From the NCBI RefSeq assembly GCF_011764505.1, contig NZ_AP022839.1, positions 1,223,001 through 1,287,000 on the forward strand: a DNA stretch of 64,000 nucleotides. The letters are read 5' to 3'. The notes beneath the pieces are model-generated. The model saw only the letters and a list, made by a program, of their open reading frames with translations. It was not told where the DNA came from and made no database searches. The stretch comes from Legionella antarctica (GTDB lineage: Bacteria > Pseudomonadota > Gammaproteobacteria > Legionellales > Legionellaceae). Shown here in pieces: positions 36,077 through 46,400 of this stretch. Each line of letters starts with the position of its first letter. Positions within the stretch are counted from its first letter, which is position 1. The translations under genes were made by a program, and so were the position numbers.

Positions 36077-37273
36077 TTAATGAGCGCCAGCTAATTGATA
36101 ACTGGATTCGTTATCTTTAATTACAAAATCAGCGGTTTGATCTGCAAACATACCGAAGGTGTTTAAATTGGTTGTCGGCCTGGTGGTTGGGGGTGACTTA
36201 GCCTGCACTGAGTGTAACTGCTCTAACCTATCTATTTGAGTCTTTCCCCGTTCTAATAGTTGTTGATATTGTTCATTAAGGCGCTCATATTCCTCTTTGA
36301 CAATAGCCAGTTGTCGCTCTGCTTCACAGATTCGCTCTGCAATCTGATGAAAACTGGTTTCTTTATTGTTTATAAACGACTCCAGTTTTTCCTTAAATGC
36401 TTGTTGTTGTGTCTCATCTAAAAGAAGTGTTGTTGATAAAGTTTGAACAGTGCCCTGCAGGGTACCTGCGATTCCTTTTACCCGTTCTATCTCTTCACTC
36501 ATTCCAAGTTTTACTTGATTCAATTCAGCGACTTTTTCGGTCAAATTAAATTGAGCTTTTTCGTAGTTTTGTTGCATCTGTCTTAATTGTTCTTTGCAGT
36601 TTTCCAATAACCGAGTATGTTCTTTGACCGAGTCCTTTAGTGATTCAGTGAGAGTTACAAGGTCACCATTGGTTTCACGCAATCCACGTTCAGTTTCTTC
36701 AAACAGCATACTTTGTTCGGATAGCTCTTGAATTTGAGCTTTTAATTCGTCTATATTAAGATCCAGCTTTTCATTTTCTTTTTGAAAATGTTCTATTTCA
36801 ACTGCTAATTGCTCCCTTATCTTATCCAAAGATAAAATAATCAGTCCCAAGGTGTCTGCTAAGCTGTTAATACCTGCTTTTAAATGTTCTGTACGATCTA
36901 TATTTAAGTGGTGATGATTATCAAGGAGGATACTGCTGGCGGTATAAGTGAATAGAGTAAATAGGCTAAAAGTAAAAATTACAGCGATATGCGCCACTAA
37001 TGAAATGACGAATGTAGGAACAACAAGTACAATTCCTGCAACAATTTTTTGCCATAATGGCAATTCACCCCAATATGCCGCAGCACGAGATAAAAAGCTC
37101 GGATTATGGGCCATCGCCTCGATCATTCTATTTAAATTTTCTTTGATTTGGTCAAGTTCTTTTTGGCTAAGTAAAACCTGTTCTAGATTTTCCTTGATTT
37201 TTTTAGACTTTATATCTTTCGGATTTAGTTCTGTTGCTTCGTCTTGCTGGATTGTCTCTGGTATAGGTATCAT
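36077..37273 (-). CDS. LegC2/LegC7 (YlfB/YlfA)-like coiled-coil effector
   Basis: 398 residues from MIPIPETIQQ, chosen because AAGGAG lies upstream; a TTG ten codons earlier has no site. It has a short helical N terminus, a double membrane hairpin at about 74-117 (LPLWQKIVAGIVLVV, AVIFTFSLFTLFTYTASSIL), then a long coiled coil to about 345 (EHFQKENEKLDLNIDELKAQ, KEQLRQMQQNYEKAQ) and a polar tail (PPTTRPTTNLNTF, ending QLAGAH). This plan and the LFTYTASSILLDNHHHLN segment match my memory of the LegC2/LegC7 Dot/Icm effectors, SNARE-like proteins that alter host vesicle trafficking. I cannot choose between the two. It has a terminator after it, and IS66 copy 2 lies about 120 bases upstream. Confidence 0.75.
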   Translation of the reverse strand: MIPIPETIQQDEATELNPKDIKSKKIKENLEQVLLSQKELDQIKENLNRMIEAMAHNPSFLSRAAAYWGELPLWQKIVAGIVLVVPTFVISLVAHIAVIFTFSLFTLFTYTASSILLDNHHHLNIDRTEHLKAGINSLADTLGLIILSLDKIREQLAVEIEHFQKENEKLDLNIDELKAQIQELSEQSMLFEETERGLRETNGDLVTLTESLKDSVKEHTRLLENCKEQLRQMQQNYEKAQFNLTEKVAELNQVKLGMSEEIERVKGIAGTLQGTVQTLSTTLLLDETQQQAFKEKLESFINNKETSFHQIAERICEAERQLAIVKEEYERLNEQYQQLLERGKTQIDRLEQLHSVQAKSPPTTRPTTNLNTFGMFADQTADFVIKDNESSYQLAGAH

Positions 37274-37394
37274 TCCCTTGACTCCTTTAATTGGTGACCA
37301 CAATTTACCGAACTTGTTTCCTTGTGCGGTTATCTTTTAAGAGTACTTGAAGCTAATTATTGCATCAAATATAGAATCTTGTTATAAAATTATC

Positions 37395-39510
37395 GTATCC
37401 TGTCAGAATCGCCGGGTAAGTGTCTGCCACTGAGCCCGGACTAATCCGAGCCGCGCGCGTCAGCAAGCGGAATTATCTCGAGATGCTTATGTGGTGCATG
37501 GAACCTGCCGCACTTTAAGTAAGATTAATTCAGCCAATGATGGCATTTCAAATTTTTTAGTCACCCTATCGTAAATATACTGATAAACGTTAACTTTCAG
37601 TTTTCTGGCCGTCTGTACAATCGTGGCAAACGTATCCTTTGATTTGGTGCCATTTTGGGAGACCGTTTGGAGATTGATGTCGCGTATCCTTGCTTGAAAC
37701 CGTGTCCCTAATTCAGAGGCATTGTTGTGCAATGGCAGAAATGGATGGTCTAACACCAATAATAACGCTTGTTTTTTAGCACGTGTCTTTGCAATGCGTT
37801 GATCTAAAACATCATAGCCTGTCGTGGTTGCGAACAAAGTATCAAATTGCATTGATAGTTGTTGGGCCATTGATTGAGATGGAGCCGTCTTGTAAGTCAA
37901 TAATGCATGGTAGAAATCCCATAATTGCTCAAGAAATACAGCCAATATATTCTGATTCATATCTGAGAATGGAGTGAGTTTTTTATAATGACGACCTTCA
38001 TGGATCCAGCACAGCGCATGATGTAGGGCCAATTTATTAAACTGAGGCGCATCATCTGTCATTAAATAATGGATGAAGTATTTCGAGTGCTGATAATAGG
38101 CAAGAGCTGCTGACTCAAGAATTATGCGTCGATTCGTGCTGTGTTTTTTTGGATTTGGAAAAAGTGTTCCCATCAAACTATCGATTGATTCACGTGTGAG
38201 GGGTTGTGCATGCAGCATTGGTTTAATTTGATCCAACCATTTTTTTGCGAGACCAAACTCATCCATTAACTCATAAGCCTCCTGATTAAACATAAACTTT
38301 AATTGGTCTCGACACAGCAACTCCAATAAGGTCAAGCGATCTTTTTTACGACGAGTGAAGTATGCTGTAAAAAAGTCATTACATAAAACATGGGTGTAGT
38401 GATTTTTGCCGTTAACACGACTGCCTGTGTCATCCATCTGCTGGTACAAGCCTGCGTTGCTACCGGCATCGACAATATCTTCTTTTTCCTGATGAAAAAT
38501 ATCATTGCCTTCTGTCAGCATGGAAGCAATTTTACCATGTGATATTTGAATACCACATGTTTTTAAAAAGCGCTCAATGGCGCTCTCCGTCATCCCTGCA
38601 TCACGGTATAATGTGATGACCAGCGCTTTAACCCCAGGACCAAATTCACTGCCCTTATATTCGCCAGGAATCGGCGCAATAAAGGTTTTTTTCAAAGATG
38701 GTGAGTAATACGTTTCCAGCTTGAATTCAACATTATCCGTGATGATTTTTAGATCCTGGATGATTCGAATCTCAAAACCCTTGAACTTGGCGTCATCTGG
38801 CAGCGTTGCTTTGTCCAGAGCAATCGTAACACGTCTATCAATACGTACGTTTTTTTTGTCTTTGCCTGTGTTTTTATTGTTCCCTTTACCACGTTTATTG
38901 CGATCTCCTTCAGATGAATGATTGGAATTGCCTGTATTATCGCCATTGCTACCTTTGGATTGACCGCGAATATTAGGTTTGCCCTGTTCACCCTTAAGGC
39001 GGTTTATCTCATCACGTAATACTTGGTTTTCCTCTCTGAGCAAAGCATTTTCTTCGGCAAGCATTTCGACCAAATTAACCAATACCTTAATGATAGTCAC
39101 GGCCTTTTTGTCGGCAAGACTATCGATATCTTTTGTTAACTCATCTAAAACTTGTTTGATTTCTTGGCGTTTCATCATCTACCACTGCGTTACTAATGCT
39201 GATACGGCAATCATAACATGACTTTTTTTGAACGCATTTTTCGAGTTTTAACGCCACTAAGGGCTAAGAAAAAATCTGACCTCAGGAGGGAGATGTTTTA
39301 TTAGTGAAAGGGGCTACATTGTGATCTTGGGGATCTTAGGGCATGCATATTGCATGACTTACGTTTGATATGGAAAAACATCAGTTTTACAGAAAAACCG
39401 TGTCAATAGGTATTTTGAATATTTTTAAAGAATTCCGCTTGCTGACGCGCGCGGCTCGGATTAATCCGGACTCAGTGGCAGACACTTACCCGGCGATTCT
39501 GACAGGATAC
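37395..39510 (-). mobile_element. IS66-family element, copy 2
   Basis: 2116 bp with the same long terminal repeats as copy 1. The 8-bp target duplication AAATTATC is at 37387-37394 and 39511-39518. It sits in the intergenic region between the LegC-like gene and the gene at 39548, where the divergent promoters of both should be. Confidence 0.96.
37487..39178 (-). CDS. IS66-family transposase, copy 2
   Basis: 563 residues, identical to the transposase at 18085-19776: coiled-coil N terminus, Gly/Asn-rich linker and DDE core starting YQQMDDTGSR. Confidence 0.93.
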   Translation of the reverse strand: MMKRQEIKQVLDELTKDIDSLADKKAVTIIKVLVNLVEMLAEENALLREENQVLRDEINRLKGEQGKPNIRGQSKGSNGDNTGNSNHSSEGDRNKRGKGNNKNTGKDKKNVRIDRRVTIALDKATLPDDAKFKGFEIRIIQDLKIITDNVEFKLETYYSPSLKKTFIAPIPGEYKGSEFGPGVKALVITLYRDAGMTESAIERFLKTCGIQISHGKIASMLTEGNDIFHQEKEDIVDAGSNAGLYQQMDDTGSRVNGKNHYTHVLCNDFFTAYFTRRKKDRLTLLELLCRDQLKFMFNQEAYELMDEFGLAKKWLDQIKPMLHAQPLTRESIDSLMGTLFPNPKKHSTNRRIILESAALAYYQHSKYFIHYLMTDDAPQFNKLALHHALCWIHEGRHYKKLTPFSDMNQNILAVFLEQLWDFYHALLTYKTAPSQSMAQQLSMQFDTLFATTTGYDVLDQRIAKTRAKKQALLLVLDHPFLPLHNNASELGTRFQARIRDINLQTVSQNGTKSKDTFATIVQTARKLKVNVYQYIYDRVTKKFEMPSLAELILLKVRQVPCTT

Positions 39511-39547
39511 AAATTATCGCATAAATTTTGATAATTTAGGATTAAAT

Positions 39548-40027
39548 ATGTCTGCAATATTGATTTTAATGCATAACCCCTTAAATGTAAAAATATGTGA
39601 AGGAATGACAGGACGATTTTTACAGGAGCAAGCTATCGACTCTAAAATACTTGCGCCTGTAGATTTTGTGAAACCTGGCGTTAATCAAGCACAAATGCCT
39701 GAAAAAATTGCTAAATTAATAGCAGCAGACAATGATATTAGAATCATATTTTTTGAAGCAAATCTTGGTTATCCAGGGCAAGAAGCGCTTAATGCCACTA
39801 CCATAGAAGTACTCCAGTATTTGATTGAAAATTGCCCTAATGCTACGTTTATTTTAAAAAGCCAAACAGAGAAGGCTATAAAAAATGCTCAATATATTTT
39901 GCAAGGAGAACACGTTCCTTCTGTAAAAATTGTTCCTGCTGGGGGCAAGATGAAACTAAGTGAGGAATTAAAAGAGCTGATTTATAGGGTATTTGAAGAG
40001 GGAAGTTTAAAAATGACACTTCCTTAA
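39548..40027 (+). CDS. Unknown soluble protein
   Basis: 159 residues, no family recognised. It alternates beta strands and helices (SAILILMHNPLNVKICEGM, DIRIIFFEANLGYPGQEAL, ATFILKSQTEKAIKNAQYIL, PSVKIVPAGGKMKLSEEL), the rhythm of a Rossmann- or flavodoxin-like alpha/beta fold. There is no signal peptide, membrane segment or catalytic motif I can name. TAGGA stands before the ATG. The IS66 end lies 37 bases upstream, so its original promoter may be displaced. Confidence 0.55.
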   Translation: MSAILILMHNPLNVKICEGMTGRFLQEQAIDSKILAPVDFVKPGVNQAQMPEKIAKLIAADNDIRIIFFEANLGYPGQEALNATTIEVLQYLIENCPNATFILKSQTEKAIKNAQYILQGEHVPSVKIVPAGGKMKLSEELKELIYRVFEEGSLKMTLP

Positions 40028-40095
40028 CAATGCAAATGGTAAGTGAATGGTAAACCAAATATCTGAGTATTGCTTTGATGTCCTGTTATGGCTTT

Positions 40096-40221
40096 TTAAT
40101 TAAACAAAACTAAGCCGATGCTGATTAACAAAATAACCAGAATTATTAATTTTTTATGTTTATGTGTGTCTGGGTCGGAGTGTTTATTTTTGTTTGTCTG
40201 ACTATTTTTTCTAGATTTCAT
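40096..40221 (-). CDS. 41-residue single-span membrane protein
   Basis: A short gene on the minus strand: ATG at 40221-40219, with AAGGA about nine bases upstream, and TAA at 40096-40098. The first 24 residues are polar and basic (MKSRKNSQTNKNKHSDPDTH, then KHKK), followed by one hydrophobic span (LIILVILLISIGLVLF) and a final Asn. Topology would be a basic cytoplasmic N terminus with a C-terminal membrane tail. It lies between two genes on the other strand and would otherwise be an unexplained 290-base gap. Chance is possible, but the ribosome site and composition argue for a gene. Confidence 0.45.
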   Translation of the reverse strand: MKSRKNSQTNKNKHSDPDTHKHKKLIILVILLISIGLVLFN

Positions 40222-40357
40222 TGAGACTAAATCCTTATTTAAACAATAGAGCATTACTTTATTATAGTTTAGTGTTCATCTGAATGCTAAATTGCTAAGC
40301 TAGGAAATTCTCCTGTTGATACCGATAAAAGAGACTCCTTATTTAAAAGGATTTTTT

Positions 40358-41863
40358 ATGAGATCAAGGCTATTTGTCTTATTTTTGATATTTCTGTTCA
40401 GCCTATCAATTTTGATGCAAATCCGGATGTATCAAGATTGGGACATGTTGTTTTTACTAGAAGGGGGGAAACGTTTATTGGCAGGGGGTACCTATGTTAA
40501 CGATATGTTTGAGACCAATCCGCCATTAATATATTATTTTAGTATTGCTATAAATTTTTTAGCTAAAGCATTTAACACCAGTAACGTTTTGGTATTTAAA
40601 TGTGTCGTTTATGTTTTTATTTTATACTCACTTGGAATCTGCCACCATATATTAAGCTGTAAGCCGATAAAGTCTGAAGTAATCAGTCCTTTGATACTCA
40701 CTTTGGGTTTTTGTTTATTAATTCTCTCCGTGTGTTTTTTTGGCCAGCGTGAGCACTTGATGCTTGTCCTGACTATGCCGTATTTTTTTTTACTTTATAA
40801 GACTGCAACTGGTATCAAATTTAGTTCCATTCTAAGGATTATTATTAGTTTTCTTGCTGCATTAGGTTTTGCGCTCAAACCGTATTTTCTATTTGGTCTT
40901 TTATTTTCCGAACTGTTGCTGATGTATTGGCAACAAAATTGGAAGACAATAGTTCGCCTGGAGACACAAGTAATTTTTTGGACAGTCATTGTCTACCTGA
41001 TCTCAGTAGCTGTTTTAATGCCTGATTTTTACTCTGTTATTTTGCCAGATTTACTCCATTTTTATGCGTTCAACAACAGCATCGTTGATATAATAACTAA
41101 TTTTGCCTTGGTGAATGCTCTTTTTTTGCTATTAATAACGTGTTGGTTATCTATTTCGTTAGGCCGGTTGGAGAAATTGCTTAGTGTAATTACCATAGGA
41201 TTCATGTGTTGTTTTGTTTTTCAGGGTAAGGGCTGGTCTTATCATGTTTATCCCCTTGTTACCCTCAATTCATTACTTGCAACGTTGCTGATATGTCATC
41301 TGAGTTCTGCTTTTAAGGGCAATAAAAAAAATTCTATTTTTGTACTAGTGATTATTCTCGCTCAATTTTTCTTCACGCTAATCCCTGCTTTTTTTAATTA
41401 TTATCAGAAGATAAGCTTCTATAAAAATGAAACCGGTACTTTTCAGCAATTTATAAAAATTGCCAGAAAGTTTGCATCGCAAAATAAATCCATCTTTTTC
41501 TTTTCTACGGATTTGTCTCGAACTATTCCTATCGTTTATTATTCTGGTATGCAGCTGGGGTCCAGGTTTCCAACTTTATGGCCAATACCTGGAATAATAA
41601 ACAGACAATATACCCTAAAACAATGTGATTCATTGTGTCTTGACGCACAACGAAGGATGCTAAATTACATAACCGAAGATTTTAAACGCTACCAACCGGA
41701 ATTGGTCTATGTCGATATCAGTGCTCAAAAAATCCTTATAAAATCACAATTTGATTATCTGGAGTTTATGCAAAAATCATCTTCATTTAGGATTATATGG
41801 CGGAAATATTGTTATCGTGTAACCAGTAATAACTACGCAATTTACCAGCGTTGTAAGAGATAA
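40358..41863 (+). CDS. Polytopic membrane protein, GT39/ArnT-like
   Basis: 501 residues from the ATG at 40358, which has AAAAGGA six bases upstream. About eleven membrane spans, N-terminal helix first (LFVLFLIFLFSLSILMQI). The first large loop holds QDWDMLFLLEGGKRLLAGGT and DMFETNPPLIYYF, an acidic motif near the first span followed by N-P-P-L-I-Y, as in the GT-C fold glycosyltransferases of the PMT/ArnT type. A C-terminal soluble domain of about 130 residues follows (FFSTDLSRTIPIVYYSG). Lipid-linked sugar would be the donor; acceptor unknown. Single gene. Confidence 0.65.
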   Translation: MRSRLFVLFLIFLFSLSILMQIRMYQDWDMLFLLEGGKRLLAGGTYVNDMFETNPPLIYYFSIAINFLAKAFNTSNVLVFKCVVYVFILYSLGICHHILSCKPIKSEVISPLILTLGFCLLILSVCFFGQREHLMLVLTMPYFFLLYKTATGIKFSSILRIIISFLAALGFALKPYFLFGLLFSELLLMYWQQNWKTIVRLETQVIFWTVIVYLISVAVLMPDFYSVILPDLLHFYAFNNSIVDIITNFALVNALFLLLITCWLSISLGRLEKLLSVITIGFMCCFVFQGKGWSYHVYPLVTLNSLLATLLICHLSSAFKGNKKNSIFVLVIILAQFFFTLIPAFFNYYQKISFYKNETGTFQQFIKIARKFASQNKSIFFFSTDLSRTIPIVYYSGMQLGSRFPTLWPIPGIINRQYTLKQCDSLCLDAQRRMLNYITEDFKRYQPELVYVDISAQKILIKSQFDYLEFMQKSSSFRIIWRKYCYRVTSNNYAIYQRCKR

Positions 41864-41950
41864 ATCGCATTTAATTTTCGCTTATTTTTACTGTCTTTCC
41901 AGTGTGTTATAGTCATTATTGGTAATACAAATTTTGTAAGGCCACTTACC

Positions 41951-43213
41951 ATGGATAATGAATATGTCGGAGTGATAACTCGTTTTCTTCGCAAGGATGA
42001 GCGGTTAATTATATCAGAAGAAAATGAAATGCCTCTTATAATTGAAGCTAAGGACTCTACTGACCTTAAATTCCTACATGAATTCCTCTCATCCAATGCT
42101 GCAAAAATTTTAGAAGAAATAGCGAAATATGGTGCTGTGCTGTTAAGAGGATTTGATGTTGCATCCGATCAGGATTTTGAAGAAACGGTTCTAAAAATTC
42201 CAGGATTTAAGGGTATAAGTGAAGCATTTATGTCGGAAGAGGGGCGGATTCATGCAGACGATTTGAAGTATGTTTTATATACCAACGCAGTCTATAAAAC
42301 AGGTGGAACCTTGTATCTTGGTGGTTTTCATAGTGAGAATTACTACAGTGCTGACGTACCGGGTTATATCTGTTTTTGTTGCCTGGATCCTTCAGCTCTT
42401 GGTGGGGAGACAGGTTTGATTAATATGGAAAAAATTTATCATCATTTGGATGATAAGCTTAAGGAAAAATTAGAAAAAAACACGTTCTTTGTATCCAAAT
42501 GGCTGGTTTCCGAAGTTGAGAAACGTTATAAATTATCCCGAGAAACAATAATAAATATTTGTAATCATTTCGATCTCCCAGTCGTGGGTGAGGGCAGTGA
42601 CCAATTTATCCTCATGTACAAACCCAATGTGTTTGAACACCCAGAAACCAAAAAGAAATCGTTACAGATAAACTTGTTTGAGATTGCTGCCCTTAATGAA
42701 GAGATGAGAACGTGTTTTATGGATGATTATCAAGGGAAAATTTGGTTTTGGCATCGATTTGTCTGGAAATTGCCTGCATTTGTTTTGAAGATCCTTGAGT
42801 ATATGTATCTTATTTTTGCATCCTTATTTTTCTCTCCCCGGAATGCATTTAAAAATGTAAATTCAAAATGGAATACCTATAAAGCCTCACTAAATTTGCC
42901 TTCGTTTAACGATACAAGAGTGGGAAGTTGTTTTAACGATAAAGAAGTTAAAGATCTGGCAAAGTTAATAAGAAGTTATTACTCATCTTGCTTGTGGAAA
43001 AGAGGGGATATTTTATTAGTAGACAATAAAAAAGTAATGCATGCCGGCATGCCGGGTTCAGGGCCCAGGCTGGTAAGAGCCATGATTTGTAATCCCTTGG
43101 ATATGAGCTATTCTTTCAAGGAGCCGGGATCCATACCCTGTAATGATCGAACTTGCGAAACTATTGGCTTTTATATGAAATCAGGAGTGTTAGATAAGAA
43201 CAAATTATTGTGA
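41951..43213 (+). CDS. TauD/TfdA-like Fe(II)/2-oxoglutarate dioxygenase
   Basis: 420 residues. The double-stranded beta-helix oxygenase core is shown by YGAVLLRGFDVASDQDFEE, GGFHSENYYS (His127-x-Glu129, the first two iron ligands), DPSALGGETGLINM, and near the end GDILLVDNKKVMHAG (His364, third ligand) followed by GPRLVRAM (Arg373 or Arg376, which would hold 2-oxoglutarate). Glu in place of Asp in the H-x-D triad is seen in parts of the family such as clavaminate synthase. A middle insertion (about 255-320) with hydrophobic EYMYLIFASLFFS is unusual. Substrate unknown; it stands 87 bases after the glycosyltransferase-like gene. Confidence 0.8.
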   Translation: MDNEYVGVITRFLRKDERLIISEENEMPLIIEAKDSTDLKFLHEFLSSNAAKILEEIAKYGAVLLRGFDVASDQDFEETVLKIPGFKGISEAFMSEEGRIHADDLKYVLYTNAVYKTGGTLYLGGFHSENYYSADVPGYICFCCLDPSALGGETGLINMEKIYHHLDDKLKEKLEKNTFFVSKWLVSEVEKRYKLSRETIINICNHFDLPVVGEGSDQFILMYKPNVFEHPETKKKSLQINLFEIAALNEEMRTCFMDDYQGKIWFWHRFVWKLPAFVLKILEYMYLIFASLFFSPRNAFKNVNSKWNTYKASLNLPSFNDTRVGSCFNDKEVKDLAKLIRSYYSSCLWKRGDILLVDNKKVMHAGMPGSGPRLVRAMICNPLDMSYSFKEPGSIPCNDRTCETIGFYMKSGVLDKNKLL

Positions 43214-43416
43214 ACAATTAATGCTTTCAGCAAGAAAATTCCATTTAAATACATCAACATTCTGCTTTATTAGCGCGTTTCATTAAGTCCCTTTTTAGGA
43301 GAATTCGAGAAAACGACTTATTTGTTTAAAAAAAATCCATTTTCTGCACTTAATATAATATTTCCTTAAGGCTTATGCTTTATTATTAGAGGATTAATAA
43401 TGATCAGGAAGCTTTA

Positions 43417-46400
43417 ATGGCATTCACACTTACTTTCTTGGGGACAGACACACAATTTCCTGGGTGGGACGTCCATTTGATGTCCGAATTACCCAAAAGT
43501 CCTGCACAATACAAAAACAGCTATATATTTATCAAAAAGAACGATACTCAGGAACTGTATTATGTTAAGCCTGATGGGGAATATGAAAAAGCAAAAATTA
43601 TTGATCTCAATTCATTTGAAGAAAAAATAAACGCCATTAAAAATAAAAGTAAGGATAAGACTAAATTACATCTCATTGATGAGCAAATTAAAGAAATTGT
43701 AACATCAAACGGAGGTCACACTCCTGCTTTAGAAGGATACGATAAGGCAGAAACTTTAAGCTATATTTCGACTTTAATTCCCGGCGAATCTAGTGAGTCG
43801 CTCCCTACTGATGGTGTCACTCAATATAGAAACTCAAAGGTAGCCGTTGTTGACGGTCCCACCACATTAGGTCCAGAAGTAGGCGATAGAATTGCACGTG
43901 GTGTTCAGGCCATCCTGGAAGCCATCAGCCGCGGTGAAACAGAGATCAATATTATTGCTCATAGTCGTGGTGCCGTGGAAGCAATATTAGTGGCTCATGA
44001 GTTGGAACGAATTCAAACGCTTTTAAAAAAACGTCCAATTGATCGTGCCGAATTAACTAAAAGTGTCTGCACATACACCACCTCTGCAATGAATGGAGCA
44101 CACAGAAAAGCTTTTGATGAGCTGGATCTCGATAAGATTGCCCCCAATATTGATAAAATAAAACTATCCATGTTGACTATTGACCCCGTGCCCGGCGGTA
44201 ACTATATGGGCATTACTCGCGCTTCATCATTAGCATGGAGAGACCCTCGTTTTTATAGAGTTCCTAAGATAGTCAAAGAATACGAACAATATATTTATGA
44301 AAATGAGAGAACTCGTTGTTTTAAATGCATCGTGCCAAAATGTGATTCTCCAGAAACCACATCTTTTAAATTGTGCAGTCTTCCAGGACACCATGGAACC
44401 GGATCAGGTAACCTCAAGTCTCAGCAAAGAGAAGACGTACCCAAGGGTAAAACAGCAGAGCATGTACAAGAATTAGCGATAGTAAAAATTATAGATTTTT
44501 TAACGCGAAATGGGGTAACCATTACGCCGAGAACAAAGAATGATCCCTTTGACGCATTAATTGCTCAACTCATGCCAGTTAATAAAGAAAAACTAAACAA
44601 ATTATATTTAGATTTATATACTAGCATTATGGCCAATAGGGAAGCCTATCAGTATTTTAATAAAACATCGTATCCAACCCTTGGACAAGAACAGGCGTTA
44701 CTTAAAAAGATATGGACAGTAGTCGATGAACGTATTGTTCATTATAAAGCACATAATGATACCTATTTGAACACAATTGTTCCCCCTGTTCCTGGTGGAC
44801 ATTTTTTAAACTATGAACACGCACGCATTCATTTAAATAAAGTATTAGGTTTGAGTGATAAATTATCGCTAAGTGAAACAATTAACAATTCAAGAGATAA
44901 ATTGCTTAAAATATGCGAGCGTGCTGAGAAATCAAAAATTCAGAAGTTACAGCCTGAATTAAGCAGTGATCTGACTGCCTCATTATTAGTGGCTGATAAA
45001 ATAGCTACGACTTTAGATAGTCAAGAGGGATTTGCTCTTCTCCTGGAGGGCTTGGGTATGTTAATTGAAGAAGTAAGACGGCCTTATTTGCAGGATGAGT
45101 TTATCGATTTAGAACAGCGCGGAGAAATATACAAAGCTGTAAACAAAGCCTTTTCTCTGTTCAATGAATTTGCAAGTACCCATGCGGAAAATGAGGTAGC
45201 AAAAACTATTTTAAAAAACTTGAATTCCAATTTGGCAACTACATTGAAAGTAAAACATGACTCTTTAGTGAACCAATATCAAGGCCTATCAATTAAATTA
45301 GAAGGTAGTGCTTTCTTTGCCAGGTTGCAGGAGGAAATTAAAAAAATTAGCCGCGATTTAGCTCATAATGGCGCACATGAGAAAGACTATAAGGTAATGA
45401 TCCAATTAAATTCTTTCCTTGACCAGGCAAAAGAATTAGATACATCTAAACCCGATGAGATTAGAAAATTTATCCAGCAACATATTACCTCTTTAAATGA
45501 AAACGAAGAGTTTCAAGATGTTGAAAGTGAATTAGCTATAAATAGTCTTATATTAGCTAAATTGCTAATGACTGAAGCTATAGATGATAGCTTGAATTAT
45601 GACGTTGATAGCCTTATAAAAGAAGTGATCAAATCTACTAATCAATTAGAAAAATTCAGGGAAGCACTTCCTAATTTTAAAATACTCTATGACGATATGC
45701 CTTATGATCAATGGGATCTTGAATTAAAAGAAAAACGACATCACTTGGTGCATTTGGCTGCTCAATATATAGTCAAAAAAGGATTGGAGCTAGACCAACA
45801 ATCCATTAAAGAGCTTTTCATAGAAAATGAGGCACTTTATAAGGAAATTTCCGGCCTTGCTACTGGATTGGGTGCCAAAAATCATTTAATTTTTGACTTA
45901 ACTGAAGTAAAAAAACTAAATCAACAGTTTAGTGTCCAAGTACAAAAACTTGAAGAAAAAGCGAATAAGTTAACGCAGGAGCAAGAACAGCTAACGAAAT
46001 ATTTATCTACAATGGAAGAGGCTCACGAGTTTACGGTGAGGAAGTTAACCCAACAACACGATAGTGTAACAAAAGAATTAGTTCAAGCCAGGATGGAGCA
46101 CGATCTTGCTGTGCAGAAACTAAGTGAGGTTAATAAGGTTGAAAAACAGGAATTTGCTCAAAAAGCAGGGGACTTAAAAAAACAGCTGGATGAGTTAACT
46201 GAGGTTAGAGAAAATTTAGCAAAAAAATTATCTCAAGGTGAAAGAGAGCACGGAATTCAGGTTGACGAATTAATCCAGGAAAAAGAAAGCTTAAGTGAAC
46301 AGCTAAAGATGCTCCAGAAAGAACATATTCATGTTGTTCAGGAGCTTACTACTGCTAATAAAAGTCAAAAGCAAGAATTCTCTGAGAAAGTAGCGGGCTT

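Noticed and set aside
43330..43416. PmrA-type regulator box before the giant gene (CTTAATATA ... CCTTAAGG)
   Set aside because: The two TTAA cores are 16 bases apart, not the 11 expected for the direct repeat of the PmrA box.
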